Below are positions 1 through 7,592 of a stretch of 64,000 bases of DNA, piece after piece. The notes under the pieces were generated by a model that was not told the DNA's origin, made no database searches, and worked only from the letters and a program-made list of their open reading frames with translations. The DNA comes from Arthrobacter sp. Soil764 (lineage in GTDB: Bacteria; Actinomycetota; Actinomycetes; Actinomycetales; Micrococcaceae). Position 1 is the first letter of the stretch. Each line of letters begins with the position of its first letter. The stretch covers positions 1-64,000 of the forward strand of contig NZ_LMSI01000006.1 of the NCBI RefSeq assembly GCF_001428075.1, in the 5' to 3' direction. A program made the position numbers and the translations under genes.

Positions 1-40
1 ACTCGTGAAGCTGACCGGTACTAATAGGCCAACAACTTAC
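1..40 (+). rRNA. rrl: 23S ribosomal RNA, 3' end (partial)
   Basis: The first bases match the conserved 3' end of bacterial 23S rRNA (GACCGGTACTAATAGGCC, positions 13-30), the strand that pairs with the 5' end of the molecule. The gene starts before the window. The exact 3' end is uncertain by about 10 bases. The following 165 bases are the 23S-5S spacer, with no tRNA in it. Confidence 0.85.
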
Positions 41-206
41 ACCACACAGACATATACAAAACTCTGCTTGCGTCCACTATGTGGTTCCCAACCAACAACC
101 CCCAACACCGGGGATGGTTGCACGGAACCAAATAACTAAATACACAACACCACAATGTTGTAACCACACAAGATTTCCCACACCCACCAAGGTGTGTGGA
201 GCAAGG

Positions 207-323
207 GTTACGGCGGTCATAGCGTGGGGGAAACGCCCGGTCCCATTCCGAACCCGGAAGCTAAGACCCACAGCGCCGATGGTACTGCACCCGGGAGGGT
301 GTGGGAGAGTAGGTCACCGCCGG
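207..323 (+). rRNA. rrf: 5S ribosomal RNA
   Basis: The segment begins GTTACGGCGGTCATAGCG and ends with the complementary arm AGGTCACCGCCGG. It contains the 5S core CCCGGTCCCATTCCGAACCC. The length of about 117 bases is normal. It lies downstream of the 23S end and upstream of a strong terminator, so it is the last gene of an rRNA operon. Confidence 0.95.
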
Positions 324-337
324 ACACACATTAGGTC

Positions 338-373
338 GAGGCCCCAACCACACGGTTGGGGCCTCCCACATTT
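338..373 (+). terminator. Terminator of the rRNA operon
   Basis: A perfect 12-bp stem (GAGGCCCCAACC paired with GGTTGGGGCCTC, loop ACAC) is followed by CCACATTT. It sits 14 bases after the 5S gene and is a typical rRNA operon terminator, although the T-run is short. Confidence 0.85.
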
Positions 374-599
374 AATAGCCCAGGACCCGAAGGACCACCC
401 CGGGCAAACCCGCCAGGAAGCACTGAGGCTTCTGCCGAGGGCTGAAAATAGCCCCCGGAAGCGGTGATTAACCTCAAAAAGTGGCGGAAACACGCGGAAT
501 TTGCGGACCGGAAGCGCCCAAGCTGGTAAGTTTTCGGACAGTGGCTTGTACGCATGCCGCGTGCAGGCTTCAGAATCAGAATCGTCCAGGAGGACATAA

Positions 600-884
600 A
601 TGGCTAAGAACCGTAGTGAACTTGTTGCAGAGGTAGCAGGCAAGGCCGGCACCAGCCAGGCTGCCGTCAACTCCGTCCTCGATGCACTGTTCGAGGTTTT
701 CGAGACTTCTGTCGCCGCGGGCGAGAAGATCACCATCCCGGGCTGGCTCGCTGTCGAGCGCACCGACCGTGCAGCCCGCACCGGCCGCAACCCGCAGACC
801 GGCGAAACCATCCAGATTGCAGCAGGCCACAGCGTCAAGCTGACCGCCGGCTCCAAGCTGAAGGCTGCAGTCTCCAAGAAGTAA
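600..884 (+). CDS. hup: HU-family DNA-binding protein
   Basis: A 94-residue basic protein beginning MAKNRSELVAEVAGKAG, with the alpha-helical dimerisation half followed by the beta-arm region (residues about 45-75, including RTGRNPQTGE, the conserved HU arm motif). HU proteins bind and bend DNA without sequence specificity and help organise the nucleoid. The length is that of a standard HU, without the long lysine-rich tail of mycobacterial HupB. AGGAGG lies 7 bases before the ATG. It is a single-gene unit between the rRNA terminator and its own strong terminator at 919-958. Recognition rests on the sequence pattern and is secure. Confidence 0.95.
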   Translation: MAKNRSELVAEVAGKAGTSQAAVNSVLDALFEVFETSVAAGEKITIPGWLAVERTDRAARTGRNPQTGETIQIAAGHSVKLTAGSKLKAAVSKK

Positions 885-918
885 GGCTTGTCCGGTCCGG
901 CACTCAGCCGGCTGGAAC

Positions 919-958
919 AAGGAGCGGCAACCCCCAGGGTTGCCGCTCCTTCGCTTTT
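919..958 (+). terminator. Rho-independent terminator after hup
   Basis: A perfect 15-bp stem (positions 919-933 and 937-951) with a 3-base loop is followed by CGCTTTT. It lies 34 bases after the hup stop codon. Confidence 0.9.
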
Positions 959-1018
959 AAGGGCCCGCTGGCTTCCACGCACGGATTCGCGGCCCGGGCA
1001 GGCGTAGCGGACAATGGA

Positions 1019-3178
1019 ATGGTGTCTTCTGCCGCAAAACCACGTTCCACCGCGCCCCAGTCCGATCCTGGCAAGGGAGCTGCGGTCCGGGACGCCGGAA
1101 GCCGGGGGATCCCGGTGCCCTGGCAGCTTGCAGGCCTGGCAGCACTCTTCCTGGGCCTGGCAGCAGCACTGATCTTTTCCGGCGCTGCCGCGGCCCGCAG
1201 TGTTGCCGACCCCGGTGCCTTGGTGCGTTGGGGCCTGCCAGTCAGCAAGGCCGTCCATAACGTCTCCCTGGCGACCGTCGTCGGTGGCCTGATCTTCGCC
1301 GTCGGGATTCTCCCCAGAGGCCTTAACGCCCGCGGCCGCGACCGGGAAGCGGCAGCCAACGGTGCACCTGAACATCCCGCCTTTACCCGCGTACTGGCTG
1401 TGGCCGCCGTCGCCGGTGCCGTGTGGACCTTGTCCGCCATCGCAGTCCTGGTGCTCACCTATGCCGACGTTGCGGGGCAGGGTTTGTCCGGCGACCCGGC
1501 GTTTACCCAGGCCCTGGTGTATTTCATGACGGATATTGAAACGGGCCGGGCTTGGCTTGCCGTCATCATCATCGCGGCAGTAGTGACCACGGCGCTGTTC
1601 GGCGTCAGGTCTCTGGGCGGCCTGGCGCTGACCCTCATCCTGGCCCTCATTGGCCTGGTCCCCACGGCCCTGATCGGCCACTCGTCCAGCTCTTCCGACC
1701 ACGAGGGCGCCATCAACTCGCTCGGCCTGCACCTGGTGGGCGTGAGCACCTGGGTGGGCGGCATCATCATCCTTGCCCTGCTGTCCGGGATCCTCACCGG
1801 GACCAAAGCCGGGGCAGCCACAGACATCACCGAACCCACGCTCCGGCGGTTCTCCACCCTGGCCGGGTTCGCCTTCGTGCTGGTCTTCGCCTCGGGCATC
1901 GTGAACGCGAGCATCCGGGTCACCAGCTGGGCCGATCTCTTCGGCTCCGCCTACGGCCAGCTGATCCTGGCCAAGAGCGCAGCCGCTGTGGTGCTGGGCG
2001 GCATCGGCTTCATGCACCGGCAGTGGGTCATCCCGCAGCTGGGCCGCAAGGGCTCCACCCTGTCCTCGCGGCGGGTCCTCTGGCAGCTGGTGCTGGCCGA
2101 GCTGTTGATCATGGGCGCCACCTCCGGCATTGCCGTGGCCCTGGGCCGCTCCGCGCCGCCGCAGCCCATCGAGCCGGCGCCCAATGCCTCGCCCGCCTTC
2201 ATCCTCAGCGGCTACGACCTGCCGCCGGAACTGACGCCCGAACGCTGGTTGACCGAATGGCGCCTGGACTGGCTCTGGGTGGCAGTGGCCCTCTTCGGCC
2301 TGGTGACCTATCTCCTGGGCGTGGCCAAGGTCCGCCGCCGCGGCGACTCCTGGCAGTGGTTCCGGTCCCTGAACTGGGTCATCGGCCTGGTGGTCCTGAC
2401 CTACATCACGTCCGGGCCGCCGTCGGTCTATGGCCGCGTCCTGTTCTCCGCGCACATGGTGGACCACATGGCCCTGACCATGGTGGCCCCGATCTTCCTG
2501 GTGCTGGGCGCCCCGGTAACCCTTGCCCTGCGCGCGTTGCCCGCCCGCGGCGACGGCTCACGCGGAACGCGGGAATGGCTCCTGGTCTTCGTGCACTCGA
2601 AGTTCTCGCAGCTTGTCACCCACCCGCTGTTCGCGGCCGCGAACTTCGCCGGCTCGATCGTGCTGTTCTACTACTCGGACCTGTTCGGCTTCGCCATGCG
2701 CGAGCATGTGGGCCACGAACTGATGAACCTGCACTTCCTGCTCACCGGATACATCTTCGTGCTGAGCATGATCGGCACCGACCCCCTGCCGCTGCGTGCG
2801 CCGTACCCCATGCGGCTGCTCCTGCTGCTGGCCACCATGGGCTTCCATGCCTTCTTCGGCGTCTCCATCATGGGCGGCACGGGGCTGCTGGCTGCGGATT
2901 ACTTTGGCAACCTTGGCCGCGCCTGGGGACCGTCAGCCCTCGTTGACCAGCAGACCGGCGGAGCGGTGGCCTGGGGCATCGGCGAGGTGCCAACCCTGCT
3001 GGTGGCGATCGGCGTCGCCATCATGTGGTCCAGGTCCGACCAGCGGGAGACCAAACGGGTGGACCGCGCGGCGGACAGGAATAATGACGCCGATCTGACC
3101 GCTTACAACGATATGTTTGCCAAATTGGCCGAACGCGACGCCAAGCTGGCTGAACGCAACAAGCTGGAAGGACGCTGA
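1019..3178 (+). CDS. CopD-CtaG fusion membrane protein (copper handling / cytochrome c oxidase assembly)
   Basis: A 719-residue polytopic membrane protein. Residues about 35-385 form a CopD-like domain (several hydrophobic segments, one containing LTLILALIGLVPTALIGHSSSSSDHEG) and residues about 410-680 form a CtaG_Cox-type domain with HMVDHMAL and GHELMNLHFLLTGY, the histidine-rich membrane motifs of that family. The two domains are fused in many actinobacteria, where the protein is annotated as a bifunctional copper resistance/cytochrome c oxidase assembly protein. The role is inferred to be supply or detoxification of copper at the membrane. The charged tail (AKLAERDAKLAERNK) is cytoplasmic and probably helical. 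The stop codon overlaps the start of the next gene by one base (TGATG), so the two are translationally coupled. Confidence 0.9.
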   Translation: MVSSAAKPRSTAPQSDPGKGAAVRDAGSRGIPVPWQLAGLAALFLGLAAALIFSGAAAARSVADPGALVRWGLPVSKAVHNVSLATVVGGLIFAVGILPRGLNARGRDREAAANGAPEHPAFTRVLAVAAVAGAVWTLSAIAVLVLTYADVAGQGLSGDPAFTQALVYFMTDIETGRAWLAVIIIAAVVTTALFGVRSLGGLALTLILALIGLVPTALIGHSSSSSDHEGAINSLGLHLVGVSTWVGGIIILALLSGILTGTKAGAATDITEPTLRRFSTLAGFAFVLVFASGIVNASIRVTSWADLFGSAYGQLILAKSAAAVVLGGIGFMHRQWVIPQLGRKGSTLSSRRVLWQLVLAELLIMGATSGIAVALGRSAPPQPIEPAPNASPAFILSGYDLPPELTPERWLTEWRLDWLWVAVALFGLVTYLLGVAKVRRRGDSWQWFRSLNWVIGLVVLTYITSGPPSVYGRVLFSAHMVDHMALTMVAPIFLVLGAPVTLALRALPARGDGSRGTREWLLVFVHSKFSQLVTHPLFAAANFAGSIVLFYYSDLFGFAMREHVGHELMNLHFLLTGYIFVLSMIGTDPLPLRAPYPMRLLLLLATMGFHAFFGVSIMGGTGLLAADYFGNLGRAWGPSALVDQQTGGAVAWGIGEVPTLLVAIGVAIMWSRSDQRETKRVDRAADRNNDADLTAYNDMFAKLAERDAKLAERNKLEGR

Positions 3179-5202
3179 TGAGCGAAACCGTACGCACGCA
3201 TGCCCGGGTCCGGGCCTCCGAACTGGTGGGCCGCAACTGGTTGAACACCGGCGGCAAGACCCTGGATCTCGAGGCCCTGCGCGGCAAGATCGTGCTGCTC
3301 GATTTCTGGACCTTCTGCTGCATCAACTGCCTGCACGTCCTGGATGAGCTGCGGCCGCTGGAAGAGCAGTACTCGGACGTGCTGGTCACCGTGGGGGTTC
3401 ACTCGCCCAAGTTCGAGCACGAGGCCGATCCGGTGGCGCTGGCCGCGGCCGTGGAGCGCTACGAGATCCACCACCCCGTGCTGGACGATCCGGAGCTGGA
3501 CACCTGGAAGGCCTACACCGCCCGCGCCTGGCCCACCCTGGTGGTCATCGACCCCGAGGGCTACATCGTGGCGCACCTCTCCGGTGAGGGCCACGCGGAC
3601 GGGCTCGCCGTGCTGATCCCCGAGCTCATCGCAGAACACGAGGCCAAGGGCACCCTGCACCGCGGCTCCGGCCCGTACGTGGCGCCCGAGGCGACGTCCG
3701 GCACCCTGCGCTTCCCCGGCAAGGCTTTGTTCCTGCCGCAGGGCCGAGGTTCCGCGGCATTGGCTGGAACGTCCGACGACGGCTCCTCCGAACGTGCCAC
3801 GGCCGGCGGCGCCGCGGACAAGGGTTCCTGGCTGGTCACCGACACCGGCCACCACCGCCTGGTGGAGCTGGGCACCGACTTCCAGACCGTCCTGGCCACC
3901 TTCGGTTCCGGCACCAAGGGCTACGCCGACGGGCCTGCCGCAGGGGACACCGCCAGTGCCCAGTTCAACGAACCCCAGGGCCTGGTCCTGCTCCCGGAAG
4001 ATGTGGCAGCCAAGGCGGGTTTCGACGTCGTCATTGCCGACTCGGTCAACCACCGCCTCCGGGGACTCTCGCTCACGGACGGGAAGGCCTCCACCCTGGC
4101 CGGCAACGGCATCCAGCGGCTGCTGGAGACCGGCCCGGCGCGTGTGGACGAGGAAGGCGCCGGGTTCAGCGGATCCCTGGGCAGCGACCCGCTGGAGGTT
4201 GCCCTGAGCTCACCGTGGGACGTGGTGTGGTCGCGCAAGCTGAACGCGGTGGTGGTGGCGATGGCCGGCACGCACCAGATTTTCAGCTTCGATCCCATTA
4301 CCGGTGCGGTGGCCATCATTGCCGGCAACGGGCTGGAAGGCCTGCTCGACGGGCCCGCCCATGAGGCCTGGTTCGCCCAGTCGTCCGGCCTTGCCGAGGA
4401 TGCCGACGGCAACATCTGGGTTGCGGATTCCGAAACCTCCGCCTTGCGCAAGCTGGTCATCGCCGAGGACGGCACCATCACCGTGGAATCCGCGGTGGGC
4501 AAGGGCCTGTTCGACTTTGGCTTCCGCGACGGTCCCGCGGCAGAAGCACGCTTGCAGCACCCCCTCGGAGTGACGGTCCTGCCCGACGGCTCCGTGGCGA
4601 TCGCGGACACCTACAACGGGGCAGTGCGCCGCTATGACCCCGCATCCGGCACCGTGTCCACCCTGGCCCGTGGCCTGGCGGAGCCCTCCGACGTCATTGT
4701 GGACCACACCCAGGCCGCCGGCTCGGAGCCCCTGCTGGTGGTGGTGGAGGCGAACAAGCACCAGCTTGTCTACGTTCCCATCCCCAAGGAAGCACAGCAG
4801 GTGGATGAGGGAGCGTCCCAGACCCACCGGCCCAAGAGCCCCGTGGCTCCCGGACCGCTGGATCTGACCGTCCGCTTCACCGCCCCCACCGGGCAGAAGC
4901 TCGACGACCGCTGGGGCGACCCCACGCAGCTGAAAATCTCCTCCACTCCGCCGGAACTGCTGGTGTCCGGCGGCGGGACCTCTGTTGGACTGCTGCGTAC
5001 CCTGGAGCTGTCCCGGGACGTGCCCGAGGGCGTGCTGCACATTACCGCCCGGGCCGCGGCCTGCGATGGCCCCGAAACCGAGGACGGCGAGATCCCGGAC
5101 CACGCCGCCTGCCACCTGTACCAGCAGGACTGGGGCATCCCGGTGGTCCTGCAGGCCGACGGCGACACCGAACTGGTGTTGGACCTCCGCGGCATGGACT
5201 GA
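3178..5202 (+). CDS. Thioredoxin-like/NHL-repeat protein
   Basis: A 674-residue protein with an N-terminal thioredoxin-like domain (residues about 15-150) containing LDFWTFCCINCLHVLDEL, in which C48-I-N-C51 is the redox CxxC. This is followed by a beta-propeller of NHL repeats (about 210-560) seen as recurrent units such as ADGPAAGDTASAQFNEPQGL and FRDGPAAEARLQHPLGV. The arrangement resembles NHLRC2-type proteins. No signal peptide is visible, so a cytoplasmic location is likely. The C-terminal 100 residues form an additional beta-rich domain. It is coupled to the CopD-CtaG gene upstream, which suggests a link to copper or oxidase assembly through thiol chemistry; this is an inference from context. 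A hairpin follows at 5221-5264. Confidence 0.88.
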   Translation: MSETVRTHARVRASELVGRNWLNTGGKTLDLEALRGKIVLLDFWTFCCINCLHVLDELRPLEEQYSDVLVTVGVHSPKFEHEADPVALAAAVERYEIHHPVLDDPELDTWKAYTARAWPTLVVIDPEGYIVAHLSGEGHADGLAVLIPELIAEHEAKGTLHRGSGPYVAPEATSGTLRFPGKALFLPQGRGSAALAGTSDDGSSERATAGGAADKGSWLVTDTGHHRLVELGTDFQTVLATFGSGTKGYADGPAAGDTASAQFNEPQGLVLLPEDVAAKAGFDVVIADSVNHRLRGLSLTDGKASTLAGNGIQRLLETGPARVDEEGAGFSGSLGSDPLEVALSSPWDVVWSRKLNAVVVAMAGTHQIFSFDPITGAVAIIAGNGLEGLLDGPAHEAWFAQSSGLAEDADGNIWVADSETSALRKLVIAEDGTITVESAVGKGLFDFGFRDGPAAEARLQHPLGVTVLPDGSVAIADTYNGAVRRYDPASGTVSTLARGLAEPSDVIVDHTQAAGSEPLLVVVEANKHQLVYVPIPKEAQQVDEGASQTHRPKSPVAPGPLDLTVRFTAPTGQKLDDRWGDPTQLKISSTPPELLVSGGGTSVGLLRTLELSRDVPEGVLHITARAAACDGPETEDGEIPDHAACHLYQQDWGIPVVLQADGDTELVLDLRGMD

Positions 5203-5220
5203 CCCGGCCGCTGCTTGCTG

Positions 5221-5264
5221 AAAGGCTGCTTCCTTGTGACCTTGCGTCACGGGGAGCAGCCTTT
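5221..5264 (+). terminator. Hairpin, probable terminator after the NHL gene
   Basis: AAAGGCTGCT pairs with AGCAGCCTTT around a 24-base loop. There is no real T-run (CGCGTTTCCGG follows). The right arm overlaps the start of the 104-bp element at 5244-5347. Confidence 0.55.
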
Positions 5265-5347
5265 CGCGTTTCCGGTTTCATGGCAACCGCGGAATCCCGG
5301 GGTTTTCGGTGTCCGATGTCCCTGAAAGCGTGCTTGGCGTGACGCGG
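5244..5347. repeat. 104-bp element with conserved ends, copy 1
   Basis: This segment and 6251-6354 have exactly the same length. Their last 26 bases (5322-5347 and 6329-6354) are identical, and 17 of the first 20 aligned bases agree, while the middle has diverged to near background similarity. The ends carry short inverted motifs, GCGTCACG at the left and GCGTGACGC at the right. The two copies are in direct orientation and bracket the AbiEi/DUF559 gene. No transposase is present. Confidence 0.7.
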
Positions 5348-5421
5348 ACTGAGTCCTCTGCTGTCCACATAGGCTTGGGGCAGGCTGTCAGGCGACTTCA
5401 GGAGCCGGGCAGCATGGCCGC

Positions 5422-6240
5422 ATGGATGCCCTCAAAGCCCTGGAAGTCTGCGGTGGAGCCGCGCGGAGGCCAGCCCTGGCAAGGCTGGGAGTGGAGGACG
5501 CCGCGCTTCGGCGGGCGGTAAGGGCCGGGGTGCTGCAACCGGACCGCGGGCTTTATGCGCTTCCGACGGCGCCTCCGGACTTGGTTGCCGTGCTGCGGAA
5601 CCGGGAGCTGCTGACGTGTTCCAGCGCTGCGGCTGCCTACAGCCTTTGGTCGCTGCCCTCGGACGGAAGGCGCCACGTCTACCACCGCCGGCAGGACGCT
5701 GTGTGTGGTGACGCCGTCCATCACAGCGGACTTCTCCTGCCGCCGTCCCGGCTTCAGCCTGTGGCCGCCCTGGCAGATGTGCTGATTCATGCACTGCGAT
5801 GCCTGTCCTTTGCGGATTCGCTGGTCATGGTGGAGTGCGCCGTAACCCGGGGCGACATGACTGTGGATTTCCTGCGCCAGCGTTTACCGGGACATCGCAA
5901 CGGAAGGGCCAGGGCGGTCCTGGACTGGGTGGACAGTGGGGCGGATTCGCTCCTCGAAACGCTGGCCCGGACATACTTCCGGAAGGCAGGTATCGAGGTG
6001 CAGGCGCAGGTGTACCTGGAACGGGTGGGGTATGTGGACCTGCTGCTGGACGGATGGCTGGTCGTGGAACTGGACGGGAGGCATCACGCGGAGTGGAAAC
6101 AGGTTCAAAAGGACCATCGCCGCAATAATGAGTCGGTGCTGCAGGGGTACACGGCACTCCGCTACTACTACACCGACGTGGTGTTCCGGCCGCAGGAGAT
6201 GGTCGCGGAGGTGCTTGCCGTCCTGAAACGGCGGCGGTAA
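5422..6240 (+). CDS. AbiEi-type N-terminal domain plus DUF559 (Vsr/PD-(D/E)XK-like) protein
   Basis: A 272-residue protein. The N-terminal 70 residues (AGVLQPDRGLYALPTAPPD) resemble the winged-helix AbiEi antitoxin-type domain. Residues about 170-265 match the DUF559 nuclease fold: an acidic residue in SLLETLARTYF, then YVDLLLDGWLVVELDGRHH as the D...ExD core, then KDHRRNNESVLQGYTALRYYY. DUF559 belongs to the Vsr-like endonuclease superfamily. Such proteins are very common in Arthrobacter-type genomes, but their function is not established. The ATG at 5422 has only a distant GGAG, so the start is uncertain by a few codons. The gene is bracketed by two direct 104-bp elements, suggesting acquisition or movement as a unit. 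Confidence 0.82.
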   Translation: MDALKALEVCGGAARRPALARLGVEDAALRRAVRAGVLQPDRGLYALPTAPPDLVAVLRNRELLTCSSAAAAYSLWSLPSDGRRHVYHRRQDAVCGDAVHHSGLLLPPSRLQPVAALADVLIHALRCLSFADSLVMVECAVTRGDMTVDFLRQRLPGHRNGRARAVLDWVDSGADSLLETLARTYFRKAGIEVQAQVYLERVGYVDLLLDGWLVVELDGRHHAEWKQVQKDHRRNNESVLQGYTALRYYYTDVVFRPQEMVAEVLAVLKRRR

Positions 6241-6250
6241 CCGGCCGGCG

Positions 6251-6354
6251 GCGTCACGCGGAGCAGGTTTTCACCAGCGTCGAGTTGCCGGGACCCTGCA
6301 AAATCAAGGGCGGCGGCATGCACCAGGGCTGAAAGCGTGCTTGGCGTGACGCGG
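6251..6354. repeat. 104-bp element with conserved ends, copy 2
   Basis: Second copy of the element at 5244-5347. Here the terminal inverted motif is perfect (GCGTCACGC at 6251-6259 and GCGTGACGC at 6344-6352). It starts 10 bases after the DUF559 gene and ends 15 bases before the stop codon of the oppositely oriented gene at 6370-7362. Confidence 0.7.
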
Positions 6355-6369
6355 GTTGGAAGGCAGGGG

Positions 6370-7362
6370 CTAGAAGCTGAGCATCGGGGTGACTTTGACG
6401 GTGTCCCCGGCGACGTCCAGGCGGGTGGTGAAGCTGAAGTCCACCTCCTGGTCCAGCGGGTACCAGGCCCCGGTGAACGAGTTCTGCTGGAGCGCCTCCA
6501 CCTTGGCCTTGCCGTCCAGCGGTGCCACCACCCAGCGGCCGTCGAACGGCTCCACCGATACGCCGGGGTACTCGGTCACGGTCCACTTGATGCTGCCGTC
6601 CCGGACCCTGTTGTTGCTGGTGTAGTAGAAGGGGCAGTCGGGCTGGAGCTTCTGTTCCTTGACGGCTTCCGCCGCGCAGCTGTCCAGGAATTCACGGATC
6701 TTGGCTGCGACATCGTTCTTCAGCTTGTCCGTGGCCTGGGTCAGCAGGTTGAGCGGCGCCACCGGGGTGTCCTTGGAGGTGACGGTGGCCCGGCTGGCCG
6801 GTGCCGAGAAATACTGCCCGTCGAGGGATGCCTCGTACTCTCCGGGGTAGAACACGGCAAAGGAGTTGCGGCCGTTGGGCATGTTGACCGGGACGCCGTT
6901 GACGGTGGCCTCGCTGCTGTTGACCACGGTGATGTCAACCGTGGGCAGCCGGGACGGGACGAATGCCCAGGTGTTGAAAAACAGCCACTCGGTGCCGGTC
7001 TTCTGCAGCAGGAATTCCGTGTGCAGGCGGCTGCCGTCGATGGTGTACTCGAGGGGCACCATCACCTGGTTGTTCGGACGTTCCTGGGGGTCGCCGATGG
7101 CCACATTGGCCACGCGGGACGCAGACGTCTGCAACCCGGGTCCGTCCAGCATGGCGGCGTTGCTGGGCGGAACCGCGGCCTTCAGGAGCCCCAGTGCACG
7201 CCCCCCGTCGCCGCTCTTCAGGGCATCCAGATACTCCCTGACCGGCTGCTGGGGACTGGCCACGGTATTGTTCACCACATTGATGGCCACCACGGCTCCG
7301 GCGACGGCAAGCATGAGGCCCAGCAGCCATCCGGCCGCGATCCTCACCAACGCTTGACTCAT
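6370..7362 (-). CDS. Membrane-anchored or secreted protein of unknown function
   Basis: A 330-residue protein. The start chosen (ATG at 7362) gives MSQALVRIAAGWLLGLMLAVAGAVVAINVVNN, a short basic end followed by one hydrophobic segment that serves as a signal anchor; AAGGAA lies 9 bases upstream, and the longer reading with 24 extra residues has no ribosome binding site. Residues 40-80 (REYLDALKSGDGGRALGLLK) resemble the helical DUF4878-like segments of extracellular actinobacterial lipoproteins. The rest is beta-rich, with two cysteines near SCAAEAVKEQKLQPDCPF that could form a disulfide bond. I do not recognise a function. It is monocistronic and convergent with the DUF559 gene. Confidence 0.78.
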   Translation of the reverse strand: MSQALVRIAAGWLLGLMLAVAGAVVAINVVNNTVASPQQPVREYLDALKSGDGGRALGLLKAAVPPSNAAMLDGPGLQTSASRVANVAIGDPQERPNNQVMVPLEYTIDGSRLHTEFLLQKTGTEWLFFNTWAFVPSRLPTVDITVVNSSEATVNGVPVNMPNGRNSFAVFYPGEYEASLDGQYFSAPASRATVTSKDTPVAPLNLLTQATDKLKNDVAAKIREFLDSCAAEAVKEQKLQPDCPFYYTSNNRVRDGSIKWTVTEYPGVSVEPFDGRWVVAPLDGKAKVEALQQNSFTGAWYPLDQEVDFSFTTRLDVAGDTVKVTPMLSF

Positions 7363-7592
7363 CTGCACGTTCCTTACAGTAACGGCAGTGCGGACACACA
7401 CTAAAGTTAGGGTCCCCCCTAATCTGCCCGGCAACGGCGGGTTAACGCCCGACGCCGGGCCGCCCGGACAGCGTCAACAGGAACCCTGGGCAGGTCCCCG
7501 GGACACCCGGTGCAGGGCTGTGAGGTGCAGGGCAGGGAGCGGCAGGGCAGGGGTGTCAGGGTCGCGAAACGGCAGGTCCGGGAGCGGCAGCC

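Noticed and set aside
56..467. Short frames across the rRNA spacer and 5S gene
   Set aside because: They overlap rRNA and have no protein-like composition.
314..2467. Long minus-strand frame opposite hup and the CopD-CtaG gene
   Set aside because: Antisense to two well-supported genes, composition typical of a GC-rich shadow frame.
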